Origin: Desulfamplus sp.
Lineage (GTDB): Bacteria > Desulfobacterota > Desulfobacteria > Desulfobacterales > Desulfobacteraceae
Direction: 5' to 3'
Length of the DNA: 5,667 nucleotides
Assembly (NCBI GenBank): GCA_015233755.1
Contig: JADFXA010000155.1
Location: 1 to 5,667 of the forward strand
Below are positions 5,558 to 5,667 of the stretch, in pieces. Made by a program: the position numbers and the translations under genes. The first letter of the stretch is position 1; every line of letters starts with the position of its first letter. The notes below the pieces were generated by a model. That model did no database searches. It saw nothing but the letters and a program-made list of their open reading frames with translations, and was not told the DNA's origin.

Positions 5558-5600
5558 TTTAGGAATCAATAAATATCGTTTGGTTGGATTGGACTATTTA
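5532..5600. terminator. Perfect 22-bp inverted repeat overlapping the end of the GntR gene
   Basis: The 22 bases at 5532-5553 are the exact reverse complement of 5579-5600, with a 25-nt spacer (5554-5578). The left arm encodes the regulator's last residues (NSPIQPK) and the spacer holds its TAA stop. The arms carry CCAATCCAACC on the left and GGTTGGATTGG on the right, and end in A/T-rich bases, so in RNA the stem is followed by AUUUAUUAGUU-like sequence. A transcript terminator, possibly working on both strands, is the simplest reading. The long loop and lack of a pure T-run are atypical; the end of a mobile or repeated element is the alternative. Confidence 0.5.
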
Positions 5601-5605
5601 TTAGT

Positions 5606-5645
5606 TGATGGTCTTGTAAAAGGTTGACTTTTTAAGAGACCATCA
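5606..5645. repeat. Second inverted repeat downstream of the regulator
   Basis: TGATGGTCT (5606-5614) pairs perfectly with AGACCATCA (5637-5645). Inside the loop AAAAG (5618-5622) pairs with CTTTT (5628-5632), and outside it TTAG (5601-5604) can pair with CTAA (5649-5652) across a small internal loop. It follows the 22-bp inverted repeat directly. It may be part of a tandem terminator, a regulatory leader of a gene beyond the window, or part of a repeat element. Confidence 0.4.
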
Positions 5646-5652
5646 TAGCTAA

Positions 5653-5667
5653 TGATTATCAATATTT
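5653..5667. promoter_or_regulatory. Weak Fur-box-like sequence at the window edge
   Basis: TGATTATCAATATTT matches 10 of 14 defined positions of the 7-1-7 Fur motif TGATAATnATTATCA by eye. The DNA is AT-rich, the right half is poor, and the downstream gene is not visible, so this is only a pointer to a possible iron-regulated promoter to the right. Confidence 0.12.

Noticed and set aside
5543..5589. Integron attC-like core motifs: ATCCAAC (5543-5549) fits RYYYAAC and GTTGGAT (5583-5589) fits GTTRRRY.
   Set aside because: Any inverted repeat containing one motif automatically contains the other. The stem is perfect, without the extrahelical bases and spacers of attC, the pairing extends beyond both motifs, and no cassette or integrase is visible.

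Overview
The window holds most of an ABC importer operon of the branched-chain/hydrophobic amino acid (HAAT, Liv) class on the minus strand, and a divergently transcribed GntR-family regulator on the plus strand. The DNA is AT-rich. The substrate-binding protein has a cleavable Sec signal peptide and no lipobox, which points to a Gram-negative cell with a periplasm. A Desulfobacterota-like or similar anaerobe would fit, but that is a guess from general style, not a demonstrated affiliation.

Layout: the minus-strand operon reads from right to left as livH (permease, 4376-3501), livM (permease, 3466-2465), livG (ATPase, 2434-1667), livF (ATPase, 1667-960), then a livK/livJ-type binding protein (850 to beyond base 1, cut by the window edge). 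Gaps are 34, 30 and -1 nt, then 109 nt before the binding protein. Every gene has a Shine-Dalgarno sequence. Together they make a complete importer: the periplasmic binding protein captures ligand, LivH/LivM form the channel, and LivG/LivF hydrolyse ATP on the cytoplasmic side. The substrate cannot be read from the sequence; branched-chain or other hydrophobic amino acids are the default, with amides, urea or organic acids possible for this family.

The 518-bp intergenic region (4377-4894) is rich in dyads. It holds a good minus-strand promoter candidate (perfect TTGACA at 4741-4736, extended -10 at 4720-4712) about 330 nt upstream of livH. The implied long leader contains a terminator-like hairpin followed by seven T, and a strong 38-nt hairpin. 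A perfect 10+3+10 palindrome (4841-4863) lies just upstream of the regulator and is the best operator candidate.

The GntR/FCD regulator (4895-5557) has an intact winged helix. In my alignment by eye, however, its FCD ligand domain has lost two of the histidines that normally bind metal. Its last seven codons form one arm of a perfect 22-bp inverted repeat (5532-5600), followed by a second stem (5606-5645). These are probably terminators, with a mobile-element or other repeat origin as the alternative. No wholly new system is evident; the interest lies in the regulatory architecture.
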